Shown here: in pieces, positions 8,277-15,390 of the stretch
Layout: every line of letters begins with the position of its first letter
How positions within the stretch are numbered: the first letter of the stretch is position 1
Assembly: GCA_964438605.1 (NCBI GenBank)
Contig: CAYTKT010000024.1
Span: 1-29,036 of the forward strand
Direction: 5' to 3'
Length of the DNA: 29,036 nt
Origin: Alangreenwoodia sp964438605
Lineage (GTDB): Bacteria; Bacillota; Clostridia; Peptostreptococcales; Anaerovoracaceae
Notes under the pieces: generated by a model
Seen by the model: only the letters and a program-made list of their open reading frames with translations
What the model was told of the DNA's origin: nothing
Databases searched by the model: none
Program-made: the position numbers and the translations under genes

Positions 8277-8581
8277 TTCTCCGGAATGATGCCGAACAGG
8301 CCGGAAAGCCCTAAAATCCTGCTGATATATGGAGTTCCGGGAATAATGACGATAGAGCCGGACAATTCTTTCACTTTGTTGTAGCGCCCTATCGCAAGAC
8401 CGATTCCAGAACTGTCCATAAAAGACACGTCAGAATAGTCGAGTACCAGATTCTTCGCATGGAACGCCGTCATGGATTCGTCGATTTCCCGCCGGATTAC
8501 GGAAGCGTTATGATGGTCTATTTCTCCGCAGAGATTGACGATCAGAGTATCCTTCGTATAATCATAAGTCGCGTTTTTCAA
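8249..8581 (-). CDS. spoIIAA: Anti-sigma F factor antagonist SpoIIAA, probably a relic
   Basis: 110-residue STAS-domain protein. In spore formers it binds SpoIIAB and frees SigF in the forespore. Visible: strand TLIVNLCGEIDHHNA, and the phosphorylation site FMDSSGIG with Ser57/Ser58, then GRYNKV and the C-terminal LGLSGLFGIIPE. After residue about 100 the sequence leaves the family and runs on for ten residues created by fusion to sigF DNA in another frame. The start is TTG at 8579-8581 preceded by GGGGAG. Its partners SpoIIAB and SigF are absent here, so it has no evident function unless copies exist elsewhere. Confidence 0.88.
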   Translation of the reverse strand: MKNATYDYTKDTLIVNLCGEIDHHNASVIRREIDESMTAFHAKNLVLDYSDVSFMDSSGIGLAIGRYNKVKELSGSIVIIPGTPYISRILGLSGLFGIIPEKTSREKALI

Positions 8582-8912
8582 GCTGATCTCCCCTTTCTCG
8601 AATGATTATACCGCCGTCTTTGCGGCCGCGCCCCTGACCGCGCACTCCAAATTCTGCTTTCTGCTCCGTTTTTTCGTTCAAAATCTCCGTCATTTTGCAT
8701 AAACCGCCTAAATTCAAAAGTTTTTCCGACCTGCCATGTCCCGGCGTATGCCCGGTTTACGTCCGCATACTCCACACAGCATCTCAGCGGCGCCTGTATT
8801 AACATACAACGGCACACCTGATTCGCTCCGCAGTCCTTATTTTTCAAGCAGGAAAATTATATTTTAAATTAAATCAAGCCAATCCATATATTTGACTTTT
8901 CGACAATTTCCG
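8582..8912. other. Gene-free spacer upstream of spoIIAA
   Basis: A minus-strand frame is open through 8578-8847 but begins at a TTG without ribosome binding site and has a composition unlike the neighbours, so I do not call it. No clear SigH-type promoter is seen. The part from 8850 to 8910 is AT-rich. Confidence 0.45.
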
Positions 8913-8955
8913 AATAATAAAAAAGCCCGCTGTTGCCGAAAATAACAGCAGACTT
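8913..8955 (-). terminator. Rho-independent terminator of thiI
   Basis: On the minus strand a 12-base stem with two wobble pairs (AAGTCTGCTGTT with AACAGCGGGCTT) and a nine-base loop is followed by TTTTTTATTATT. It lies 16 bases after the thiI stop. Confidence 0.85.
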
Positions 8956-8970
8956 TCCATTGATTTCAGT

Positions 8971-10152
8971 TTATTCCGGTTGAATTACTACACTTTTTTG
9001 CGTTTTTAATGCCGACTCGATTAAAGTCTCCCTGTCAAGTTTTGATTCAGAGCCAAGAATCCGTTCCAGTTTCGGCTTCGTTACCGGATGCTTCGGCAGA
9101 AAGACGGTACAGCAGTCCTCAAACGGCTGAATCGATGTCTCATAAGTTCCGATTTTTTTCGCAAGATCCATAATATCCACTTTATCCAGCGCGATCAGCG
9201 GACGCATAACAGGCATCGACACAGCATTATCTGTAACGACGAGTCCCTGAGCCGTCTGACTGGCAACCTGTCCGATATTTTCACCCGTGATCAGCATATC
9301 ACAGCCGTTTTTTACAGCTAAACGCTCCGCAATCATCATCATAAAACGCCGCGACAGGATCGTCATCTCCTCCTCAGGACAATTTTCGCCAATCGCTTCC
9401 TGAATTTCCAGCAGGTTGATTGAATGTACACGGATCCGGCCGCAATATGACGACAGAATACGCACAAGATCGTATACCTTTTCCTGAGCCCGCTCACTCG
9501 TATACGGATAAGAATGAAAATGAACAGCTTCGATCATCATTCCGCGTTTCGCCATCATCCATGCGGCCACGGGACTGTCAATGCCGCCGGAAAGAAGAAT
9601 CATTCCCTTTCCGTTCGTCCCCAAAGGCAGTCCTCCAAATCCCTTAATCTTATCGGCATACAAATAGGTCCGGTCCTTGCGAACATTAACGTAAAGCACA
9701 CAATCGGGATGATGGACATCGACGCTGAGAACCTTGCATTGCTTTAAGACCGCACCGCCCACCCTGCGGGAAATTTCCGGCGATTCCACGGGAAACGATT
9801 TATCCGCCCGTTTCGACTCCACTTTAAATGTCCGGATACGGCGCGTCTTCATCAGATCCTCCATATATTCGCCGGCAGCCTGATAAATCGCGTCGAGATC
9901 AGATTCGGCCTCCACCGCGTGACTGACAGAAGCGACACCGAAGACCCTGGAAATATCACGAATCACTTCATCCCTGTCGTATTGTGCTGATGCTTTAACG
10001 AAAATCAGTCCTTCCTTCCGAATCGCCTCAATCCCGTCATACTTCTTCAGATTCTTGCGTATGCGCTCCAACAGAACGCGTTCAAAATACGGCTTATTCA
10101 TGCCTTTCAGCGCGACCTCGCCATACCTTACAATAAATGTATTTTTTTCCAT
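8971..10152 (-). CDS. thiI: tRNA 4-thiouridine synthetase / thiamine sulfur transferase ThiI
   Basis: 393 residues. ThiI adenylates U8 of tRNA and inserts sulfur received from a cysteine desulfurase; it can also feed thiamine thiazole synthesis. Domain order: N-terminal ferredoxin-like part, THUMP domain (about 60-165), and a PP-loop ATPase with SGGIDS at 188-193. A Cys pair segment near FEDCCTVFLPKHP is typical of the family. There is no C-terminal rhodanese domain, as in most Firmicutes. Start ATG 10152 has GAGGA at good distance. It follows iscS/nifS on the same strand after a repeat-filled spacer, the expected sulfur donor pairing. Confidence 0.95.
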   Translation of the reverse strand: MEKNTFIVRYGEVALKGMNKPYFERVLLERIRKNLKKYDGIEAIRKEGLIFVKASAQYDRDEVIRDISRVFGVASVSHAVEAESDLDAIYQAAGEYMEDLMKTRRIRTFKVESKRADKSFPVESPEISRRVGGAVLKQCKVLSVDVHHPDCVLYVNVRKDRTYLYADKIKGFGGLPLGTNGKGMILLSGGIDSPVAAWMMAKRGMMIEAVHFHSYPYTSERAQEKVYDLVRILSSYCGRIRVHSINLLEIQEAIGENCPEEEMTILSRRFMMMIAERLAVKNGCDMLITGENIGQVASQTAQGLVVTDNAVSMPVMRPLIALDKVDIMDLAKKIGTYETSIQPFEDCCTVFLPKHPVTKPKLERILGSESKLDRETLIESALKTQKSVVIQPE

Positions 10153-10277
10153 TCTATCTGTCCTCGCTGTTATTCTGACATCCGTTTACCCTGTCAGTCT
10201 TGTCCTTCCGCCTTCCTTCCGCCGAATCTGCGCGAAAATAGACTGTTTTTATCCACTACTCGCCGGCTTTTCTCCTG

Positions 10278-10467
10278 TTTCCGTTGTACGGCTGCTTCAC
10301 ATTTTGCTGCGTCGTTTTCCATCTTTTCTCAATTTCTCGTACAGCCTGTTCTCGCCCTGCTGCGCCTTTTTCCGGTTTCACTGCACAGCCGTTTCACATT
10401 TCGGGACAACCGTCTTTCTTTTTCACGGTTCTGCCGCGCAGCTGCCTGACGTTTTGCTGCACCAGCC
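10278..10467. repeat. Strongly diverged tandem repeat in the nifS-thiI spacer
   Basis: On the plus strand four units start near 10278, 10315, 10367 and 10415 (37-53 bases each). Shared elements are a T-rich start, a CAGCC-like middle and a TTCACATTT..TGCTGC end. The rest of the 327-base spacer (10153-10479) shows no gene. The repeat is degenerate and could be overcalled. Confidence 0.45.
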
Positions 10468-10479
10468 TTCCCGCGTCTT

Positions 10480-11697
10480 TTATCTGCGCTTCGATTTATT
10501 TGCAAGAGAAAGCATCTTCCTGTTTTTGCTGACAGCGGCCTTCAAATGTTCTATCGTTTCCTCGATTTCCGCCTTGGTGTTCAAACAGGACAAACTGAAA
10601 CGGACAGCGCCTTCGATTTCATCGTCTGTCAGCTTCATCGCCTTCAAAACGTGGCTTCCTTTCTTTTTGGAATTTGAAGAACACGCCGACCCGGTAGAAA
10701 CATAAATCCCGTCCTGCTCAAGCATATGAAGCAGAACTTCTCCACGTGTGCCGGCAAAACTGACATTTAAAATATACGGCAGACACTCAGACAGGCAGGC
10801 CATTTCCTTTTCCGCAGCTTTGCCGCTCACTTCCACCGGACTGTTTATCCTCACATCAGGAATCTCAGACAGAATTCCTTCCAAAAGGAGATTTCTGAGC
10901 CGCTCAACACGTTCAAAATTCTCATGCATATGCTTTTCCGCCAGTTCCGCCGCCTTCGCAATACCTACAATGCCCGGCACATTCTCCGTTCCCGATCTCA
11001 TACCGCGTTCCTGTCCGCCGCCGTGAAGCAGCGGAAGAATCCTCTTTTTTCCGCTCACCCAGAGAATCCCCGTTCCCTTCGGCCCATGAATCTTATGCCC
11101 ACTGACGGCCACGGAATCGGCCATCATCCGCCTTGGCAGCACCGGTATCTTCCCGAAACTCTGAACAGCGTCGCAGTGAAATACCGTATGTTCCCTTCCT
11201 GCCAGCATCGCACCGATTTCGTCAATCGGCTGCACCGCCCCCGTTTCATTATTCACATGCATGACGGACACAAGAACGGTATCGTCCCGCAGCGCCGCTC
11301 CCACGGCCTGCGCACTGACCACGCCGTTTCTGTCCGGTTCAACATAATCCGTTTCAAATCCCAAGCCTTCCAGCGCTTTGAATGCTTCCAAAACGGCTGG
11401 GTGTTCGATACAAGTCGTCACGATATGGCGTCCCGCCCGGCGAAGCGCATAAGCCGCTCCGAAAATTGCCGTATTATCTGATTCCGTACCGCCGGAAGTA
11501 AAGTAAATTTCATCGTCCACCGCGCCCATCATATGAGCAATAATCTGCCGTGACGCCTTCACCGCTTTTTCCGCTTCGATGCCCATTCTGTGCAGAGACG
11601 ACGGATTTCCGTAGAAATCCTTTACCGCCTCTAACATAACTGCCGTGACTTCTTCATACTGCGCCGTTGTCGCGCTATTGTCAAGATAAGCTGACAT
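10480..11697 (-). CDS. nifS: Cysteine desulfurase (NifS/IscS family)
   Basis: 405 residues. PLP enzyme that converts cysteine to alanine and a protein persulfide, here probably the sulfur donor for ThiI. Seen: YLDNSATT start, HVNNETGAVQP, HCDAVQSFGK, PLP lysine K202 in SGHKIHGPKG, RSGTENVPGI, and the active-site Cys339 in TGSACSSNS. I place the start at ATG 11697, which has GGAAGGA upstream and gives the usual MSAYLDNSATT N-terminus; the frame extends 14 codons further without support. Stop is followed by the repeat spacer and thiI. The short basic tail SKRR has no known role. Confidence 0.94.
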   Translation of the reverse strand: MSAYLDNSATTAQYEEVTAVMLEAVKDFYGNPSSLHRMGIEAEKAVKASRQIIAHMMGAVDDEIYFTSGGTESDNTAIFGAAYALRRAGRHIVTTCIEHPAVLEAFKALEGLGFETDYVEPDRNGVVSAQAVGAALRDDTVLVSVMHVNNETGAVQPIDEIGAMLAGREHTVFHCDAVQSFGKIPVLPRRMMADSVAVSGHKIHGPKGTGILWVSGKKRILPLLHGGGQERGMRSGTENVPGIVGIAKAAELAEKHMHENFERVERLRNLLLEGILSEIPDVRINSPVEVSGKAAEKEMACLSECLPYILNVSFAGTRGEVLLHMLEQDGIYVSTGSACSSNSKKKGSHVLKAMKLTDDEIEGAVRFSLSCLNTKAEIEETIEHLKAAVSKNRKMLSLANKSKRR

Positions 11698-11905
11698 ATA
11701 TTGTTTCCTTCCCGCACGGCCTTGCCGCCCGAATAACACTTATTTTCACCGCCGCTGCCGTCTTAGATTCGGCAGCTTCTCCCATCCCGTATACTCCCGT
11801 TGCCCGCAATATAAACATCGAACAGTTCTCTGTACGATGCTCCGCTTCGTTTCCATGCAGTCTTGCCGCCCATAAGCTTCTCTGGATTTTCTGCCGCTTT
11901 CGATA

Positions 11906-11940
11906 TTGTAAAACGGGCCGTCCCATTCGTGACGGCCCGT
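11906..11940 (-). terminator. Rho-independent terminator of rny
   Basis: A perfect ten-base stem ACGGGCCGTC / GACGGCCCGT (11913-11922, 11931-11940) with an eight-base loop, followed on the minus strand by TTTACAAT. It lies 60 bases after the rny stop. The 170 bases between it and nifS hold no gene I can support. Confidence 0.85.
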
Positions 11941-11999
11941 AAATAAATTTGATATTTTCGTGATTGACAGCCGGTCGTTTTCAGCACTCCATGCACTGT

Positions 12000-13460
12000 T
12001 TACCTCGCATAATCGATTGCCCGTGTCTCTCTGATTACGTTGACCTTAATCTGGCCCGGATACTGAAGTTCGCTCTCTATCTTCTTACTGATTTCTCTGG
12101 CAAGAAGTGGAATATCGTCGTCCGACTTTTCTTCCGGACGGGCGATGATCCTGATTTCACGTCCCGCCTGGATCGCATACGACTTTTCAACGCCCGGAGT
12201 TGAGTTTGCAATTTCTTCTAATTTTTGGAGACGATTGATATACGTTTCCAGTGTCTCACGTCTCGCACCCGGACGCGCTGCGGACAGAGCATCGGCTGCT
12301 GCAATCAGAACGGCTTCCAGACTTTTCGCTTCATAGTCGCCGTGGTGAGCCGCCATACCATCGATAACAGCATCCGATTCCTTGTATTTGCGAAGCAGAT
12401 CAATGCCGATATCGACATGAGTCCCTTCCACCTCGTGATCGATAGACTTTCCGATATCATGAAGCAGTCCTGCTCTTTTTGCAAGCTTCGGGTCAAGCCC
12501 CAGTTCGGAAGCCATAAGCCCGGCAAGATGAGCCACCTCGATGGAATGCTGCAGCACATTCTGCCCGTAACTCGTCCTGTATTTCAGACGTCCCAGAAGT
12601 TTTACGAGTTCCGGATGTAAATTATGTATGCCTACATCGAAAGTCGCCTGCTCACCGGCCTCGCGAATCGAATTATTCACCTCGCGTTCGGCTTTTTCAA
12701 CGGTTTCTTCAATCCTTGCCGGGTGAATTCTCCCATCCACGATCAGCTTTTCCAGACAAATTCTTGCCACCTCTCGCCTTACCGGATCGAATCCCGACAG
12801 GATGACAGCCTCCGGCGTATCGTCAATAATGAGATCGACACCCGTTGCCGTTTCGATGGCTCTGATATTTCTGCCCTCACGGCCGATGATCCGGCCCTTC
12901 ATTTCATCATTCGGAAGATTAACGACAGATACGGTGGATTCCGCGACCTGATCAGCTGCACAGCGCTGAATCGCGCCGGTAATAATTTCCTTTGCATGTT
13001 TGTCAGCTTCGTCTTTCGCTCTCGTTTCGATCTCCTTGATCATGACGGATGCGTCGTGGCGAATTTCCTTCTCCAGATTTGAAAGAAGAAGTGCCTTTGC
13101 CTCCTCCGCCGTATAGCCGGAAATTCTTTCAAGCTCGCGAAGCTGCTTTTCAATAAAACCATCAAGCTCTGTTTCTTTTTCTGCCAACCGGTGTTCTGTA
13201 TTCGCGATGCTTTCTTCTTTTTTTTCAATATTGTCCAGTTTCTTGTCTATTGATTCTTCTTTTGAAATGAGACGCTTTTCCAGGCGGTTCATTTCATTTC
13301 TGCGGTCTTTTATCTCACGCTCAATATCACTTCTCATGCGGTGCGCATCTTCTTTTGCTTCAAGCGTGATCTCTTTTTTGATAGTTTCAGCCTGATTTTC
13401 GGCGTCAAGAATAATATTTGACGCTCTCTGTTCCGCAGAACCTATCGTTTTTTCACTCAC
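12000..13460 (-). CDS. rny: Ribonuclease Y (start uncertain, see text)
   Basis: Membrane-anchored endoribonuclease that initiates mRNA decay in Firmicutes. The part from the GTG at 13460 has 486 residues: a long coiled coil, a KH domain (NDEMKGRIIGREGRNIRAIE) and an HD domain with HDIGKSIDHE. The anchor helix is encoded upstream in the same open frame: KIVIIAVVAAVFALVIGC then LIGYIIRKS (to about 13541). A strong AAGGAGGTG site lies at 13553-13561, but the codons facing it are GTT GTT AAA ATA, with no ATG, GTG or TTG in frame. An ATA at 13542-13544 or another near-cognate codon may be used, or one base is missing. A true protein of about 514 residues fits the family. Coordinates given are for the canonical GTG only. 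Confidence 0.9.
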   Translation of the reverse strand: MSEKTIGSAEQRASNIILDAENQAETIKKEITLEAKEDAHRMRSDIEREIKDRRNEMNRLEKRLISKEESIDKKLDNIEKKEESIANTEHRLAEKETELDGFIEKQLRELERISGYTAEEAKALLLSNLEKEIRHDASVMIKEIETRAKDEADKHAKEIITGAIQRCAADQVAESTVSVVNLPNDEMKGRIIGREGRNIRAIETATGVDLIIDDTPEAVILSGFDPVRREVARICLEKLIVDGRIHPARIEETVEKAEREVNNSIREAGEQATFDVGIHNLHPELVKLLGRLKYRTSYGQNVLQHSIEVAHLAGLMASELGLDPKLAKRAGLLHDIGKSIDHEVEGTHVDIGIDLLRKYKESDAVIDGMAAHHGDYEAKSLEAVLIAAADALSAARPGARRETLETYINRLQKLEEIANSTPGVEKSYAIQAGREIRIIARPEEKSDDDIPLLAREISKKIESELQYPGQIKVNVIRETRAIDYAR

Positions 13461-13581
13461 TGATTTTCTGATAATATAACCGATCAGGCATCCTATAACG
13501 AGTGCGAAAACTGCCGCTACAACTGCTATAATGACTATCTTTATTTTAACAACACCTCCTTCGTTCCTTGAGTGTTAGAAT

Positions 13582-13609
13582 TTAATATTAAAAAACATTA
13601 ACTTCTCAA
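13582..13609 (-). promoter_or_regulatory. Probable rny promoter
   Basis: Minus strand TTGAGA (13604-13609), 16-base spacer, TATTAA (13582-13587), about 22 bases upstream of the rny ribosome binding site. Boxes are imperfect. Confidence 0.4.
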
Positions 13610-13710
13610 TATTATTTTACAGAAAACCCTGCCGCAGGATACGTGATACATAAACAGGAAGCTTCTGCATAAAATAACCTTAAAATTACAGGCATAAAAC
13701 GAATTACATA

Positions 13711-13740
13711 TTGATATATGTATTCTATTTATATTATAAT
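13711..13740 (+). promoter_or_regulatory. rodA promoter
   Basis: TTGATA (13711-13716), 18-base spacer, TATAAT (13735-13740). The predicted transcript starts near 13747, which rules out the TTG at 13743 as a translation start and leaves a leader of about 20 bases to the ribosome binding site. Confidence 0.7.
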
Positions 13741-13802
13741 GTTTGCACCAAAATGTCAAGGTGTCAAGGGAGGTGACAAGAATCAATTACTTAAAAGAAT
13801 TA

Positions 13803-14885
13803 ATGAAAAACATCGACCGAACGCTTCTGATCCTATCGGTGGCTTTCGCAGCCATAAGCATCCTGATGGTCACAAGTATCACTTACAATGGCTCATTCAG
13901 TCTTTCTTCAGATATAGTAATCCAGTTCATCGCTTACCTGATCGGTTTCATGATGATTTTCGTCATGCTTCTCATCGATTATGAACAGTATAAAGGGATT
14001 ACGAAAGTCCTGTACGTGGTTTCCATCGCCTGTATGCTTCTCGTTTACACCCCACTGGGCGTAGACGCTTACGGCTCCAGAGCATGGCTCAACCTTGGCG
14101 TCACGACGATTCAGCCCTGCGAGATCGTAAAAATTGCCTATGCACTGATTTTCGCAAAATATCTCTCAGTTCACGGGCAGGAACTCATGACATTTAAAGG
14201 CATGGCGAAAGCCGTACTGATCTCTGCGCCTCTGATTCTGCTCGTACTCGTTGAAGATATGGGAAACGCACTTGTTATTATCTTTATGATGATTATCATG
14301 ATGTATGCCGCCGGCGTCAACAAGAAAATCTATTGGGGCTGTGCCGCCGGACTTTCAGCATCTCTCCCACTTGTCTATTCCGTACTCAAAGGCCATCAGA
14401 AACAGCGTATCGACGCGTTTCTTCATCCGAACGATTTAAGCCTGGCCTCCAATTATCAGGTCTGGCACGCAAAAATTGCGATCGGTTCAGGCGGATTCTG
14501 GGGGAAAGGACTCTTTCACGGCGAACAGAAGTCGCTCAACTTCATTCCGGTAGCCAAATCAGACTTTATTTACTCCGTCATATGTGAGGAACTCGGCTTT
14601 ATCGGCGGCGGCATCGTAATTGCCCTTTATGGACTTTTCCTTTACAGAATTATCCACATCGGAGAACGAGCAAAGGATACTTACGGCTACCTGATCGTAA
14701 TCGGGCTAGGCTCCATGTTTTTCTTTCAGATCTTCGAAAACATCGGCATGACGATGGGCATTATGCCGGTCACCGGCATTACGCTGCCATTTCTCAGTTC
14801 AGGCGGCACATCAGTCATCATGAACATGATCGCTCTGGGCATTATTCTCAGTGTCGGCCTGCGAAACAAGATTATCAACTTCTAA
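13803..14885 (+). CDS. rodA: SEDS-family peptidoglycan glycosyltransferase (RodA/FtsW)
   Basis: 360 residues from ATG 13803. Multi-pass membrane enzyme that polymerises lipid II with a class B PBP for elongation or spore/division wall. Family signatures: GSRAWLNLGVTTIQP followed by CEIVKIA, VEDMGNALVI, the extracytoplasmic KSDFIYSVICEELGF segment with the catalytic Asp, and MPVTGITLPFLSSGGTS. The best ribosome binding site GGGAGGTGA (13768-13776) sits eight bases before ATC at 13782, not before a canonical start; the ATG at 13803 has no site of its own. Initiation may use ATC, giving seven extra residues (INYLKEL). RodA is more likely than FtsW from the N-terminus, but this is not certain. 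Confidence 0.92.
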   Translation: MKNIDRTLLILSVAFAAISILMVTSITYNGSFSLSSDIVIQFIAYLIGFMMIFVMLLIDYEQYKGITKVLYVVSIACMLLVYTPLGVDAYGSRAWLNLGVTTIQPCEIVKIAYALIFAKYLSVHGQELMTFKGMAKAVLISAPLILLVLVEDMGNALVIIFMMIIMMYAAGVNKKIYWGCAAGLSASLPLVYSVLKGHQKQRIDAFLHPNDLSLASNYQVWHAKIAIGSGGFWGKGLFHGEQKSLNFIPVAKSDFIYSVICEELGFIGGGIVIALYGLFLYRIIHIGERAKDTYGYLIVIGLGSMFFFQIFENIGMTMGIMPVTGITLPFLSSGGTSVIMNMIALGIILSVGLRNKIINF

Positions 14886-14915
14886 AAACTGTAATTTGGT
14901 TTTGCCGTTTTTAGA
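14881..14915 (+). terminator. Weak hairpin at the rodA stop
   Basis: Nine-base arms TCTAAAAAC / GTTTTTAGA with a 17-base loop, overlapping the stop codon; AT-rich and followed by A rather than T. Poor terminator; the stronger one lies at 15117. Confidence 0.25.
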
Positions 14916-15116
14916 AAAAATTTCCAAAAGCCGCTGTGGCCAGTCCTCGCGTAAGGTTTCTCAAAAATCAGCCGTCTGCAGGGACAATGGCTGAATCAGG
15001 AAGCTTCTGCAATCTCTGCCGGGTGCGCCAAAGCATCCGCATTTCTGCGGTTTTCGTCCGCTGCGCCTGATGTCTGGCATGGCAGAAATGAAAAAGAAAA
15101 AGATGATTGTGAATCC
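14916..15116. other. Gene-free spacer downstream of rodA
   Basis: About 200 GC-richer bases with no supported gene. Short plus-strand frames here lack ribosome binding sites. Confidence 0.4.
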
Positions 15117-15157
15117 AAACGGGAGCATATTATTGTAACAGCTCCCGTTTTCTTACT
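15117..15157 (+). terminator. Rho-independent terminator (rodA transcript)
   Basis: Ten-base perfect stem AAACGGGAGC / GCTCCCGTTT (15117-15126, 15141-15150), loop of 14, then TTCTTACTTTTTT on the plus strand. It also overlaps the 3' end of the ppk2 remnant. Confidence 0.8.
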
Positions 15158-15317
15158 TTTTTCCACCGTCCGGCGCAAAATCACAGAGGTTTTCTTCAAG
15201 CACCTTCCGCAGCGTTTTCAGCACTTTAAGCCGTGCGTACCGCTTGTCGTTTCCTTCTACGATAATCCACGGCGCCCATGTCGTCGATGTCCTGCTGATC
15301 ATCTCATCAATTAAAGC
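15153..15317 (-). pseudogene. ppk2: C-terminal remnant of a polyphosphate kinase 2 family protein
   Basis: About 54 codons reading LIDEMISRTSTTWAPWIIVE, then GNDKRYARLKVLKTLRKVLE and a stop at 15153. This matches the C-terminal end of PPK2/polyphosphate:AMP phosphotransferases (TSTxxAPWxIVExNDKRYARLKVL). The Walker A/B core of the kinase is absent; the homology stops exactly at the right-hand side of a perfect palindrome at 15316. No start codon or ribosome binding site serves it, so it is a fossil. Confidence 0.85.
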
Positions 15318-15358
15318 CGGCCCTACGCGCAAATGACACATTTGCGCGTAGGGCCGGC
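15316..15358. repeat. Perfect 20-bp inverted repeat with 3-base loop
   Basis: Arms GCCGGCCCTACGCGCAAATG and exact complement, loop ACA. On the minus strand it follows the EF-G-like gene by about 30 bases and is followed by TTTAATTG, so it can act as that gene's terminator. The stem is longer and more perfect than the other terminators here and ends exactly where ppk2 homology begins. Confidence 0.8.
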
Positions 15359-15390
15359 CCGATTCTCAATAAATTTCTCTAAAATGTCTT

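Noticed and set aside
8578..8847. 89-residue open frame upstream of spoIIAA
   Set aside because: Starts at a TTG without ribosome binding site, shows no family and has spacer-like composition.
10055..10705. 216-codon plus-strand frame across the nifS-thiI spacer
   Set aside because: It overlaps nifS and thiI on the other strand and includes the tandem repeat; its length is a by-product of GC-rich opposite-strand coding.
14980..15115. Small protein after rodA
   Set aside because: Several ATGs but no ribosome binding site, and frames close quickly.
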